NCBI GenBank assembly: GCA_025462645.1
Contig: JAOAPB010000001.1
Coordinates: 152,915-216,914 of the forward strand
Origin: Edaphobacter sp.
GTDB taxonomy: Bacteria; Acidobacteriota; Terriglobia; Terriglobales; Acidobacteriaceae
Length of the DNA stretch: 64,000 nucleotides
Direction: 5' to 3'
Shown here in pieces: positions 34,942 to 45,400 of the stretch. The notes below the pieces were generated by a model that ran no database searches, was not told the origin of the DNA, and saw only the letters and a program-made list of their open reading frames with translations. The position numbers and the translations under genes were made by a program. Every line of letters starts with the position of its first letter. The first letter of the stretch is position 1.

Positions 34942-35883
34942 GTGGCCCGAAACAACCAGCCCACTCAAGAGACTACAAGAACTCGCGCAGTTTTTATGAC
35001 TCACAAGAATCCCATTCCCATTCCATGGTCGGCTTCGTTGCTACGCCGCGATCTCAATGCCCGCGCCCAGCACCTCGCCACCACCGGTCGCCTTCTCCAC
35101 GAACAGACCACCGGCAACTCCCCCAGCATCCTCTTTGGTCGCGAAGAGGATGCCGAACAAGCGCGCCACGGCAACTTTCACCCCGCAAGCTACGCTGCCA
35201 TCTGCGCCAACCCCAACTGGTCGCGCCGACTCAACAAGGTCCACACCGCCCATCGCCGGGTCCGCGCCCGCGCCGACTGGCACTGGATGGAACTCGATTG
35301 CGCCAACAGCTCCGACGCCCTGTTGATGAATATCTTCTGCCACCCACTAGTCTCTAATGGCAATACCTTGGCTGCCTCCGTCGCCAACCTTCTAAGCGTC
35401 GAATCCACCGCTCAGCCCTGCTTCGGTATCCATCCCGGCGTCCCCCTCCACGACTCCAGCAGCGGCCGCACTAACCTCAAAGACCGCACCGAGATCGATC
35501 TCCAGCTCGACAACCTCTTCGTCGAAGCCAAGCTCACCGAAAGCGGCTTCCAGAACGCGAAGCCTCGCCTCATCGAACGCTACCGCGACCTCGAAGCTGT
35601 CTTCGATATTCCGCGCCTGCCCTGGACTATGGACGGCACCACACAGGGCTACCAACTCATCCGCAATGTCCTCGCCGCCTTCGCCTCCGACGCATCCTTC
35701 TGCGTCCTCTGCGACGCACGACGCCGCGACCTCATTGAAGTCTGGTACTCGGTCCTCTCAGCCGTTCACCGTCCAACCTTCGCATGGCGCCTCAAGCTCC
35801 TCACTTGGCAGGAACTAGCCGCAGCCCTGCCCCAGGATCTTCAGCAGTTCCTCGAAGTCAAGTACGGAATCGAACCTGCCTGA
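34942..35883 (+). CDS. Putative PD-(D/E)XK-type nuclease inserted in the ISC locus
   Basis: A 313-residue protein (GTG start at 34942; an ATG at 34996 would give 295). The candidate nuclease core is TEIDLQLDNLFVEAKLTE: D186, E195 and K197, that is, the D...(E)xK spacing, with upstream acidic residues in DWHWMELDC. The C-terminal half contains FCVLCDARRRDLIEVWY. It reminds me of the PGN_0703-like putative restriction endonucleases. It is divergent from iscX (24 bases) and convergent with fdx (16 bases), so it breaks an operon that is otherwise on the minus strand. No partner methylase is adjacent. Confidence 0.6.
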   Translation: MARNNQPTQETTRTRAVFMTHKNPIPIPWSASLLRRDLNARAQHLATTGRLLHEQTTGNSPSILFGREEDAEQARHGNFHPASYAAICANPNWSRRLNKVHTAHRRVRARADWHWMELDCANSSDALLMNIFCHPLVSNGNTLAASVANLLSVESTAQPCFGIHPGVPLHDSSSGRTNLKDRTEIDLQLDNLFVEAKLTESGFQNAKPRLIERYRDLEAVFDIPRLPWTMDGTTQGYQLIRNVLAAFASDASFCVLCDARRRDLIEVWYSVLSAVHRPTFAWRLKLLTWQELAAALPQDLQQFLEVKYGIEPA

Positions 35884-35899
35884 AGCGGTCCTTGAATTC

Positions 35900-36334
35900 C
35901 TAGGCACCCGGCCCATGGGCAGGCTTGCCCTCCTGCACATAGTTCCGGTTCCACTTCGGAATCTCCACCACATACGTCCCCGGCTTCTCAATGATCGCCT
36001 GGCAACCCAATCGTGAATTCAGCTGAATATCCGCAGCCGTCTCCATGCGATCAAGTTCCTTGTCCTCCGCCTCACTGATACCCGGCGCGCCCTCCTTCAC
36101 CCAGATGTGACAGGTGGTGCAAGCGCAAACTCCGCCGCAGGCATGATCCAGAAAGATATCGAAGTTCTCAGCCACATCCAGAAATGACATCGGCTCTCCA
36201 TGCCCCTCGTAAGGCAGAGAGTCAAACGGAAACTCGACCGTCTTCCCCTGGGGCTCAAACGTCACCCGGACCATCCCCTCGCCCGCAGGCTTCGACAAAT
36301 CCACAACTTCCGCGCTTTGTTTCAACTCACTCAT
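35900..36334 (-). CDS. fdx: ISC-type [2Fe-2S] ferredoxin
   Basis: A 144-residue ferredoxin with the ISC-type ligand pattern HACGGVCACTTC (C-x5-C-x2-C) and a fourth ligand near RLGCQA. It carries an N-terminal extension before the fold. It supplies electrons for Fe-S cluster assembly. The ATG lies three bases after the hscA stop, so they form an operon. In the typical isc order hscA-fdx-iscX it is correctly placed. Confidence 0.9.
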   Translation of the reverse strand: MSELKQSAEVVDLSKPAGEGMVRVTFEPQGKTVEFPFDSLPYEGHGEPMSFLDVAENFDIFLDHACGGVCACTTCHIWVKEGAPGISEAEDKELDRMETAADIQLNSRLGCQAIIEKPGTYVVEIPKWNRNYVQEGKPAHGPGA

Positions 36335-36337
36335 ATC

Positions 36338-38344
36338 TCAATCTTCCGTCGACTCTCCGGCCGTAGCCTCTTCATGTATCGAATCTTCAATCCTCGCCGT
36401 CTCCGCATCGGTCTCGGCCCTGGAACTCATCACCTGCGCCTTCGCAAATGGATGTGGAGCTGTTGGCCCCTCTCCCATGCTCTCACCCGCGGACTCCATC
36501 GTCTTGCCCTTCATTGCGCCAGAGACTGCCGTATCCATCATCAGCTCCGCAAACCGCCGTGTCGCCTGGTCCAGCGTCTCGATGGCGCGGCGGATCACCT
36601 TGTAGTCTCCGCCTTTCAACGAAGCCTTCAGCTCAGCCTCCGCCTGCTCGATCTTTGCAATCTCGTCACTCGAAAGCATCTGCCACGCGGCATGGCTCTT
36701 GCCCTTATCCACCGCCGTCAGAATCGTATCGGCCTCATTCTTCGCCTCGATCACCTGCCGCTCCTGAATATCCGCCTCGGCGTTGTCGAACGAAGCCAGG
36801 ATCATCGTCTCCACCTGCTCGTCCGTCAGCCCGTAGGTGGGCTTCACCTCAACCTCTGCCTCCTTCCCGCTCCGTTGCTCCCTGGCGCTCACATGCAGAA
36901 TTCCATTCGCGTCGATCAAAAACTTCACCTCGATCCGCGGCAGCCCCGCCACCATCGGCGGAATCCCCTTCAGATCGAATCTCGCTAGAGACCGGCAATC
37001 CTTGGCCAGCTCCCGCTCGCCCTGTACCACGTGGATCGCCACATTCGTCTGCCCATCCACGCCCGTCGTAAAGTGCTCCGTCGCACTCGCCGGAATCGTC
37101 GAGTTCCGCTGAATGATCTTCGCCACCACACCGCCCAGCGCCTCAATTCCCAACGATAGCGGAGTCACATCCAGCAGCAGCAGGTCCTCCGTAGCCGCAG
37201 ACCCACCCGCCAGAATCTGCGCCTGCACCGCCGCCCCCAGCGCCACCACCTCATCGGGATTCAGCTCCGTATGCGGCTTCTTCCCTTGCGCGCTCAATCC
37301 AAACAACTCATCCACCAGCTGTCGAACCGCCGGAATCCGCGTCGATCCTCCAACCAGCACGACCTCATCGATCTGCGCCGTCTCCAGCCCCGCATCCTTC
37401 AGGGCCTGCTTGCAGGGCCCAGCCGTCCGAGCAATTACACCTGCAATTAACTCCTCAAACTGCGCGCGCGTAATCTCCCGCAGATATCGCTTTCCGCTCG
37501 GCAGCAACACATTCAGCATCGCCGACTCCACCACCGAAAGCTGAATCTTCGCCTCGATCACCGCCTTGCGAATCGCCTGCACCGCCTCGCCGTTTCCACG
37601 CAGATCCTCACCCAGATCGCCCGCAATATCGTCCAGTGCAATCGCAATCAACAGGTTGTCGATGTCATCGCCGCCCAGGTGCGTATCCCCACCCGTCGCA
37701 ATCACCTCAAATATCCCCTCATGCAGCTTCAGGATCGAGATATCGAACGTCCCGCCCCCAAAGTCATACACCGCAATCAGTCCATCCCTATTCTTCTGGA
37801 GCCCATAAGCCAACGCGGCAGCCGTCGGCTCGTTCACCAGCCGCAAAACTTCGAGCCCGGCGATCCGCCCCGCATCCTTCGTAGCCTGTCTCTGCGCGTC
37901 GTTGAAGTAGGCAGGAACAGTAATCACCGCCTTCGTCACCGAAGCCCCAAAGTAACGCTCCGCATTCTTCTTCAACTGCATCAGCACATAGGCCGAGATC
38001 TCCGGCGGAGTCAGCAGCAGCCCCCCCACGCTCACCTTCAACACCTCACCCGGCTGCAGCCCCTCCGCCACCTTGAACGGAAACAGCTTCAACTCCTCCT
38101 GCACATCCGCAATGTCCCTTCCCATCAGCCGCTTCGCCGAGTACACCGCGCTCGCCGAATCGGACATCAGCGTTCCCCGCGCCGCGTTCCCAATCACCAC
38201 CCCCTCATCGGTCCACGCCACCACAGACGGCACCAGCCGCTCCCCATCCTCACCGGGAATCACGACCGGCGAATCCCCCTGCATAAACGCTACCAGCGAA
38301 TTCGTCGTACCCAGATCGATCCCTACAACCCACTCATCCGCCAT
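36338..38344 (-). CDS. hscA: Fe-S cluster assembly chaperone HscA
   Basis: A DnaK/Hsp70-family ATPase of 668 residues specialised for releasing clusters from IscU. The ATPase domain has VVGIDLGTTNSLVAF, AVITVPAYFNDAQRQATKDAGRIAGL and VYDFGGGTFDISIL; the substrate-binding domain starts with DVTPLSLGIEALGG. Together with the fdx and iscX neighbours it is clearly HscA rather than DnaK. hscB and iscSUA are not next to it. Confidence 0.92.
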   Translation of the reverse strand: MADEWVVGIDLGTTNSLVAFMQGDSPVVIPGEDGERLVPSVVAWTDEGVVIGNAARGTLMSDSASAVYSAKRLMGRDIADVQEELKLFPFKVAEGLQPGEVLKVSVGGLLLTPPEISAYVLMQLKKNAERYFGASVTKAVITVPAYFNDAQRQATKDAGRIAGLEVLRLVNEPTAAALAYGLQKNRDGLIAVYDFGGGTFDISILKLHEGIFEVIATGGDTHLGGDDIDNLLIAIALDDIAGDLGEDLRGNGEAVQAIRKAVIEAKIQLSVVESAMLNVLLPSGKRYLREITRAQFEELIAGVIARTAGPCKQALKDAGLETAQIDEVVLVGGSTRIPAVRQLVDELFGLSAQGKKPHTELNPDEVVALGAAVQAQILAGGSAATEDLLLLDVTPLSLGIEALGGVVAKIIQRNSTIPASATEHFTTGVDGQTNVAIHVVQGERELAKDCRSLARFDLKGIPPMVAGLPRIEVKFLIDANGILHVSAREQRSGKEAEVEVKPTYGLTDEQVETMILASFDNAEADIQERQVIEAKNEADTILTAVDKGKSHAAWQMLSSDEIAKIEQAEAELKASLKGGDYKVIRRAIETLDQATRRFAELMMDTAVSGAMKGKTMESAGESMGEGPTAPHPFAKAQVMSSRAETDAETARIEDSIHEEATAGESTED

Positions 38345-38491
38345 CTACAAAATCCTCTATCTTCCGGCGTTCTTCTCGTGATTAACGCCATTCTTTCTAT
38401 TGTCCTACAATCGCATCACCTGAGCGCGAACTATCCCAGCCGTCCCGGTGGTTCCTCTCTGTTCAGATGGTCATTCAATCGAGGTCGATGC

Positions 38492-39316
38492 ATGCTCTAC
38501 CTGGAGCACCGCCCCCATCCCGCCCTCGTCCCCTTCATCAAAGCCCTCTGGTACGCCCGCGATCCCAACGCCACCATCCATCGCCAGGAGCGCGTCCTCC
38601 CCAACGGCCACGCCCAAATCGTCATCAGCCTCGCGCGCGACTACCTCACCGACGCCAACAATGCCCTCGACCCACTCCAGCACACTCCAGCCGCAATCCT
38701 CCTCGGCATCTACTCCCGCCACCAGCAGATCGACACCATCGATCTGGCCGAACTCATCGGCATCGTCTTCCAGCCCGGCGGCACCCTACCCTTTTTCCCC
38801 GCCGACACCGATCTCTTCAGCAACTGCGAAACCTCCCTCGAAGACATCTGGGGCCGAGCCTCCGAGGATCTCCGCAACGATCTCCGCGAAGCCCCCACTC
38901 CCGAGAAGAAGTTCGCCATCCTCGAATCTGCCCTCCTCCACCGCCTGAGCCAGAGCAAATCACCCCACCGCTCTCCCGTAATCGACTTTGCCCTCACCCA
39001 CCTCCACCGCTCCCCCGGCACCACCACCATCGCCGAGCTGACCCGCCAGATCGGCCTAAGTTCCCGCCACCTCTCCCAGCTCTTCCGCGAGCAGGTAGGC
39101 GTCTCCCCAAAAATCTACTGCCGCATCCAGCGCTTCCAGCAGGTCGTCCAGCACCTCCACCAGGGCGTGGACATCCGCTGGGCCGAACTAGCTCTCACCT
39201 GCGGCTACTACGACCAATCTCACTTCGCCAACGACTTCCGCGCCTTCTCCGGCCTAAGCCCCACGACCTACTCCGCCACCCAACGCAGATGGAGCAACCA
39301 CATCCCCCTCAACTAA
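38492..39316 (+). CDS. AraC-family transcriptional regulator
   Basis: A 274-residue protein. The N-terminal effector domain resembles DUF6597 (HPALVPFIKALWYARDPNATIHRQERVLPNGHAQIVISL). The C-terminal double helix-turn-helix includes ITIAELTRQIGLSSRHLSQLF-like and ALTCGYYDQSHFANDFRAFSGLSPTTY. GAGG lies six bases before ATG 38492; longer in-frame reading back to 37679 only passes through antisense hscA sequence. The target is unknown. It is convergent with the CRTAC1 gene. Confidence 0.85.
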   Translation: MLYLEHRPHPALVPFIKALWYARDPNATIHRQERVLPNGHAQIVISLARDYLTDANNALDPLQHTPAAILLGIYSRHQQIDTIDLAELIGIVFQPGGTLPFFPADTDLFSNCETSLEDIWGRASEDLRNDLREAPTPEKKFAILESALLHRLSQSKSPHRSPVIDFALTHLHRSPGTTTIAELTRQIGLSSRHLSQLFREQVGVSPKIYCRIQRFQQVVQHLHQGVDIRWAELALTCGYYDQSHFANDFRAFSGLSPTTYSATQRRWSNHIPLN

Positions 39317-39342
39317 TGCAGTTACGTCGCCTCGGAAGTCGG

Positions 39343-41217
39343 TCAGTGCGCCGTAGAGCCAGCCACCGGCATCTCCTTGCCCGGCGTAAGAACACCGCCC
39401 TGCTTCAGATGATAGAAACGGTCTGCGACGACATCCTGAAAGACCTGAGTGCTTCCGTTCGGCCAGAAAACCTCAACTTTCTCGACGCGTGGAGCATCCG
39501 CGAGCCCGAAGTGCAGGCGCAGATCATTCTGCGAGAGATAGCTCCCGCCGCTCCTCACCTCGCTTAGCTGTGGCAACTTCCCCGTCGTGACGCGAATGCG
39601 GGCATTCAGTGCCAGTCGATTAGCCGGGCTGCCTTCCAGTTCAAAACTGACCCAGTGATGAGCCGGATTGCTCTTCGCTTCGAGGATCATGGGAGCCCCC
39701 GTCAGATTCTCGACTACGATATTGAGCCTGCCCCGATTGAAGAGGTCTCCCACCACCAGCCCACGGCTTACCTGAGGTACTCCAACCGCGGAGCCCGTCT
39801 GCGCGCTCACATCCTTGAACGTTCCATCCCGCTGATTCTGGAAGACGAGCTTTGGCTCTCGATACGCCGTGCCCAGCTTCGCATTATCGACCTGCGGGTA
39901 GACGTGGCCATTCACCAGCATGAGATCCAGCCAGCCTGAGTTATCGAGATCAAAGAAGGCATCCCCCCAGCCGACAAAGGGAACAGTCGAGAGCGCAATG
40001 CCGGCAGAGTGCGAGACGTCGGAGAAGCTCATCGCGCCCTCGTTACGAAACAACGTTGCGTACTCGTCGCTGAAGTGCGTGATCACCACACTCATGCGCC
40101 CATTGTTCAGATAGTCTCCAAGCGCGAGTCCCATATTCGCCTGCTCCACACCGTCTTCGCTGACGGCAACTCCCGCGTTGAGACCTATCTCCTTGAATCG
40201 GCCATCGCCCTCGTTGCGATACAGGTAGTTCGGCTCGCCGTCATTGGCGACGAACAGATCGAGCTTGCCATCGTTGTCGAAGTCCGACCACACGGCGCCC
40301 AGGCCAAAGTACCGCTTGGCATCGTCCACGCCTGCCTGCTTTGCCACCTCGGTAAAGGTGCCGTCACCGTTGTTGTGGTACAGCGTATCTGGATAGCCCT
40401 TCAATCCCCGTGGTCCGCACTGCACGTCGATGTCATGGTACTGACACGTCTTGCGAGAGCCAAACTGCGGCAGATCATGCATGTCGAAGTCAACGTAGTG
40501 GGGAACGAAGAGGTCGGAGTTGCCATCGCCGTCGTAGTCTCCAAAGGTCACTCCGGCTGCCCAGCCGGTGTCCTTATCGAGACCTGTGACCTTCGTGACA
40601 TCAGTAAAGGTGCTATCGCCGTTATTGCGATAGAGAACCACCCCGCCAAAGCAGCTGACGATGATATCCGGGCGGCCATCGTTGTTGTAGTCGCCAACGG
40701 CTGCGCCCATCGCCCAGCAGGGATAAGCAACGCCCGCCTTCTCTGTGACATCGGCAAAGGTACCGTCGTGATTGTTACGGTACAAGGCGCTCCTGGCTTT
40801 TTTCCCTTCGAGCGCCATCGCCACATTCGGAGCATTGGTGAAGTAGATATCGAGCCACCCATCGCCGTCATAGTCAAGGAGCGCAACTCCTCCACTCATC
40901 GACTCGACGATGTACCTCTGCTCGGAACTCGAGAGATGCTCGAAGCGAATGCCTGTCGAGGCGGTGATATCGACCAACGCAGGTACCCGAGCGTCAACAG
41001 AGGCGCGAGAGGCGCGGCTATCGAGCTTTGCAGGCGCTTGCAGCGGCACACTCCTAGTGGTCTTCGGCTGGGGACGCATCGCCTTCGTCTGGCCGCTGAG
41101 ACAGCTTCCCCAAAACAGCAGAAGCCAGGCAACACAGCACCACACGATAAGAGACGATGGCAGCCGCCTCGCGCAAACAGCTGACACACATCGTTCGTCC
41201 TCCGCCACACCCCTCAC
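39343..41217 (-). CDS. CRTAC1-family exported FG-GAP/VCBS-repeat protein
   Basis: A 624-residue protein with an N-terminal membrane/signal segment (WCCVAWLLLFWGSCLS). Five or more repeats of the type GDYDGDGxxDLF/VxxHxxG follow (for example VALLDYDGDGWLDIYFTN, FGDYDGDGNSDLFVP), forming an integrin-like beta-propeller with calcium-binding loops. A C-terminal ASPIC/UnbV-like domain ends it (VTTGKLPQLSEVRSGGSYLSQNDLRLHFG, VEVFWPNGSTQVF). Typical of Acidobacteriota; probably a surface adhesin or binding protein. Its start overlaps the TPR gene's stop (ATGA). Confidence 0.88.
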   Translation of the reverse strand: MRGVAEDERCVSAVCARRLPSSLIVWCCVAWLLLFWGSCLSGQTKAMRPQPKTTRSVPLQAPAKLDSRASRASVDARVPALVDITASTGIRFEHLSSSEQRYIVESMSGGVALLDYDGDGWLDIYFTNAPNVAMALEGKKARSALYRNNHDGTFADVTEKAGVAYPCWAMGAAVGDYNNDGRPDIIVSCFGGVVLYRNNGDSTFTDVTKVTGLDKDTGWAAGVTFGDYDGDGNSDLFVPHYVDFDMHDLPQFGSRKTCQYHDIDVQCGPRGLKGYPDTLYHNNGDGTFTEVAKQAGVDDAKRYFGLGAVWSDFDNDGKLDLFVANDGEPNYLYRNEGDGRFKEIGLNAGVAVSEDGVEQANMGLALGDYLNNGRMSVVITHFSDEYATLFRNEGAMSFSDVSHSAGIALSTVPFVGWGDAFFDLDNSGWLDLMLVNGHVYPQVDNAKLGTAYREPKLVFQNQRDGTFKDVSAQTGSAVGVPQVSRGLVVGDLFNRGRLNIVVENLTGAPMILEAKSNPAHHWVSFELEGSPANRLALNARIRVTTGKLPQLSEVRSGGSYLSQNDLRLHFGLADAPRVEKVEVFWPNGSTQVFQDVVADRFYHLKQGGVLTPGKEMPVAGSTAH

Positions 41218-42395
41218 TGCTTCTCCTCGTCGGCCTGTGGGGTGTCTAGGCGGAGCTCTTTGTATATCGTCCTCAGCTTCTCTTTGATATCTTTGAACTT
41301 CTGGTAGGCCGCAAGCTCACGCTTGGCGTCTTCCGGACGATTCAGCTTGCGATAGACCGCGCTCAGACGATAGTGAGCCAGAACATTGGTAGGATCGTCA
41401 GCGATCACTCGCTCCAGGAGCGGCAAAGCAGAGGCAGGATCATTCTTCTCCGTATAGACCCGTGCCAGCCCAAGCGCCGCGTCGGCATCGTTCGGCTGTA
41501 GCTCCAAAGCCTGCTTGTAGTACACGGCAGCGCTGTCGAGCTCTCCTTTGTCCGCATAGAGATCCCCGAGTTTGGCCTTCGCCCTCTCATCGAGAGCGTT
41601 GGCCGCAATCGCCATCTTATATTCCTGTTCGGCTTCGGCCTTCAGTTTTAGCTCAGGCGAGGAGTGCAGCGCCTCGGCCAGCTCGAAGTGAATACCCGGA
41701 AGATTCGGATCCGCTGCAAGGGCCTTACGGAAGTTTGCAATGGCTCCACTGAGCTCACGCTGACGTATCAGTTCGTGTGCCGTCGCCTGATGCATCTGTC
41801 CCGAGTCGGGCGCTGCGACCGACAGACCCAGCATCGCCTCGCCCGCAAGATCGGTATAGATTCGGTACGCTGCGTAAAGAATTCGGGGATCGGTGGCCGC
41901 TCCCTGCCTCAGAGTCGCCACAACGCCTGCCGCCTTCTCCAACTCCTGCGACGCGGTGTAGATCTCGATCAGTTCCAGCCCGACCTCCAGACGTATATTG
42001 GGGTCCTGCAACTGATCCACGACGGCCTGCAGATCAGCACGCGCTGCGTCTGTCTTGCCGAGGCGTCGTTCGCACATGCCAAGCAGCGCACGTATCTTCG
42101 TCAGGTTCGGTTGTTGCTCGATCGCATCGCGCAGATGCGGCTCAGCCGCAGCATAGTTCTTTTGAAAGTAAAGAAGAACGCCGAGGTTTGCCTGCGCATC
42201 CAGATTGTGCGGATCAGCCGCCAGAACCGCGGTAAATTCCTTTATCGCAAGCTCGGGCTTCTTCTCATTCAGAAGTTGGTGCGCTCGCTGTTCGTGGAGC
42301 TGCACCTGCTGCGCCGCAGAGCTATCTCCCGATTGCGCTGCATCCGCAGCTATTCCACCCATGCCTAACAACAGAAGAAAAGGAAATAACTGCAT
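41214..42395 (-). CDS. Tetratricopeptide-repeat exported protein
   Basis: A 393-residue protein with a signal peptide (MQLFPFLLLLGMGGIAADAAQ) and about eight TPR units, such as PELAIKEFTAVLAADPHNLDAQANLGVLLYFQ and ALPLLERVIADDPTNVLAHYRLSAVYRKL. TPRs provide protein-protein binding surfaces. Translational coupling to the CRTAC1 gene suggests a joint envelope complex. It lies just after the TonB-receptor gene and terminator, so it is probably a separate transcript. Confidence 0.85.
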   Translation of the reverse strand: MQLFPFLLLLGMGGIAADAAQSGDSSAAQQVQLHEQRAHQLLNEKKPELAIKEFTAVLAADPHNLDAQANLGVLLYFQKNYAAAEPHLRDAIEQQPNLTKIRALLGMCERRLGKTDAARADLQAVVDQLQDPNIRLEVGLELIEIYTASQELEKAAGVVATLRQGAATDPRILYAAYRIYTDLAGEAMLGLSVAAPDSGQMHQATAHELIRQRELSGAIANFRKALAADPNLPGIHFELAEALHSSPELKLKAEAEQEYKMAIAANALDERAKAKLGDLYADKGELDSAAVYYKQALELQPNDADAALGLARVYTEKNDPASALPLLERVIADDPTNVLAHYRLSAVYRKLNRPEDAKRELAAYQKFKDIKEKLRTIYKELRLDTPQADEEKQ

Positions 42396-42438
42396 TGCGA
42401 AGGCCGTCCGATCCTGGTAAGGATCGTATCTTAAAATA

Positions 42439-42474
42439 AAGATGGGATGGCGAAGGAAGTCGCCATCCCATCTT
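42439..42474. terminator. Terminator after the TonB-receptor gene
   Basis: AAGATGGGATGGCGA, loop AGGAAG, TCGCCATCCCATCTT: a 15-bp perfect stem 10 bases past the receptor stop, 44 bases before the TPR start. Confidence 0.8.
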
Positions 42475-42483
42475 CATTATTGG

Positions 42484-45400
42484 TTAGAAAGCCAGTCGTG
42501 CCTTGAGTTGCATGGTGCGACCCTTAACAGTCACATCACGGATAGTGGAAGTTCCTGTGGCGATTGAGCCGTCTGGATTTACGATGAGTTGGGCCGAGCC
42601 CTGATTCCCGTTAGTGGTCGGCAGGCTGAAACTCGGGTGGTTGAAGACGTTACTCGCATCGGCACGAACCTCAAATTTAACCGACTCCCAGATGGCAAAC
42701 GTCTTGCCGACTGAGAAGTTCACTTGAGAGAGCCCAGGGCCATTCAGGATGTTTCGTCCTGCATTGCCGAAGGTTCCAGAGGCCGGTACTGCAAAGGCAG
42801 CCTCATTGAACCACTGGTTCGTTCCGTGATATGCCCCGTGGCTGCCTAGGCGTGGATTGCCAATCAGGTTGGGATACCACTGTGCATTTGCGCCTTGTGC
42901 GAACGAGTTATCATTTAGCATCGAGACGGTGAACGGTTGACCGCTCTGAAGAACGACCGTGCCGCTGGCTTGCCAGCCGCCAATAATCTCATCGAGCAGC
43001 AAGTTGTTATTCAGGAACTGTCTCCCCCTTCCGAACGGAAGCTGGTAGATGGCTGTTGCCTTGAACGCGTTCCTTACATCAAAGTTGGAATTTCCATAGT
43101 TTGCAGAAGGGTTATGCGCCCGCTGGTAGTTTTGCGCCCCGGCACGGCTTCCCCAACCCGACGAATCGATGTCGTCCAGAAAGTGCGACCAGACGTAGCT
43201 GGCGTCAAAGTTGACCCCGTGAGTCAGACGCTTTTGAATGCTGGCCTGCAACGAGTTGTAATTTGATCTGGCATTGTTAGTGCTTCCGCTGATATTCCCG
43301 AACTGGGGGAACGGGCGGAATTGGAGGTCATTGGGTCCTAATCTATTCTCCGGCACCTGGTTGATGTCGACGGGGAATGGCAGATCATGGCCATGGCTAC
43401 CCACATACGTTAGCTCAGCCACCAGATCCGAGTTAAGCTCATGCTGTACGCTGAGATTCCACTGATAGCTGCCGCCAACTGGAGCGTGGTACTGGTTGTA
43501 GAAGGGGACGTTGCTGCCGTTGTAGGCAGCCGGATTCGTCGTCGCGGCAATGAAGGGCAGATTCGCTCCAGAGCTGCCCAGAAGTACGACGGGCGTCACG
43601 CCATTGGTCTGATCGGTGACGTTACCCTTCTGGCCAAAAGCCTGTCCCATTCCAGGAGCATAGGTATCCAGGCTCCAGTTATAGGCATACATGCCAAATC
43701 CGCCTCGCAAGGTAGTGTCACGATGCATGAGCCATGCGAAGCCGACACGCGGCAGGAAGGTGTTATACACCGGCGCCTGAAGCGTGCTCCGGCCATGTGC
43801 CTTCGTCGAACCATACCAGATGGCGCCGGGCGTGCCCGTCACAGGATTTTGAATCTCGGGATCGAAGCTGGCCATGTTGCCCTTCACCTCGCCCCAACCG
43901 GACTGGATCTGGTAGCGCAGGCCAAGATTGACGGTCAGATTCGGCGTCAGCTTGTAGTCATCCTGCACGAACACCTGCGGAAGCCGCATACGGCCGCCAT
44001 ACTCCGGCGTGGTATTTGCGCTCCATTTCTGCGTCTGTCCCAGGAGGAAGTCCGCATACGCGAGTCCTGTATTGGTATCTCCCTGTGTCGACGCGGTGTA
44101 TACGCCCGTGTAAGTCATCGTGCCCGGATCGATATTCCCCCAGGCAGTCGAGTTATCCCTGAAAAAGAGGAACTCTCCTCCGAAGTGGAGAATATGCCTG
44201 CCCCGAATCAGGGTAACTACGTCGGAAGGATCGTAGACGTGCTCTTTATAGACAGCGTTCGTGGCCGAAGCCAGGCCATAATATCCATTGACATTGACAT
44301 TTGGAAAGACGTCCGCTTTGGCAAACTGCCATCCCAGCTTGGCCGGGAAGCCTCCTCCTAACGATGCCGGAATAAAGAAGTTCAATTGGTTCGTATAGCC
44401 AATCCGAAGTTCGTTAATGACATTGGGGCTAATGGTCCACACGTCAGTGATCTGCGCATTATGCCGGCTGACATCCTGAGACTGGCAGTTGACGGGACAG
44501 ATACCCTCACCATTGGAGTAAGCCGGATTATCGCTCTCCGTATCGGATAGAGTCAGCCGATTATTTGCTGTGATGTCGTAATCTGCACGGCCAAAGAATT
44601 TGGTAAATGGCTGCGAATTTGGGATATTAAAGAAATAGTTATTCTGAACAACACCATTTGATATCGTTCCCGGGGTATTCGGGGTCGGATAATACGCTTG
44701 AATGTTCTTGGCTACGGCATCGATTCGGCTGGCAGGAATTTTATTGCCGTTGCCGTATTCTGCCGCGAAGGAAGTTCGATGCACAACGCCGTTGACAACG
44801 GTGGTAGTCGCAGGATCATAAATCGTGTTCTGACCAGTGAAATCTCCGCTAAGCATTGCCGCGGTGGGAACTGTACGCGTTCCGGTAGAAGCAGCGCCAT
44901 GATTGATGGTCTTGTCATAGTCGAAGTAGAAGAAAAGCTTCTTCTTCAGAATGGGCCCGCCAACGGCAAATCCAAAGTTGTTAAAACGGAGCGGAGAGAC
45001 TGCCTGCTTTCTCGTTTTGCTTGCGAAAGCATAGTTCGCTGCATTCATCGCGTCGTTCTGAAAGTACTCGTAGACTGCTCCGTGGAAGCCGCTTGTGCCC
45101 CCTTTGCTGATCTGGTTGAACATGATGCCGCCAACTCCATACTGCGCGGAGAAGTTGGACGCGCCGACCTTTACCTCCTGAACCGTCTCCAGGACCATCA
45201 CATCCGCATTCGCGCTCGACGGCAGCGTGATAGCGGCACCATCGGCAAGAACCGTGCTGAACGGCAGGTTTCCATTCACGGAGACTACCTGGCCAGGATT
45301 GTTCGCTCCCTGGGAGCCCTTGGGAGCGCCGCTGGCTCCAGGCAGCAGAATGGTGAAGTTTTCCCAATTCTGTCCTACCTGAGGAAGCTGCGACAATGCC

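Noticed and set aside
37679..38491. Long plus-strand reading frame leading into the AraC gene
   Set aside because: It is antisense to hscA, has low-complexity Arg/His/Leu composition, and ATG 38492 has its own ribosome-binding site.
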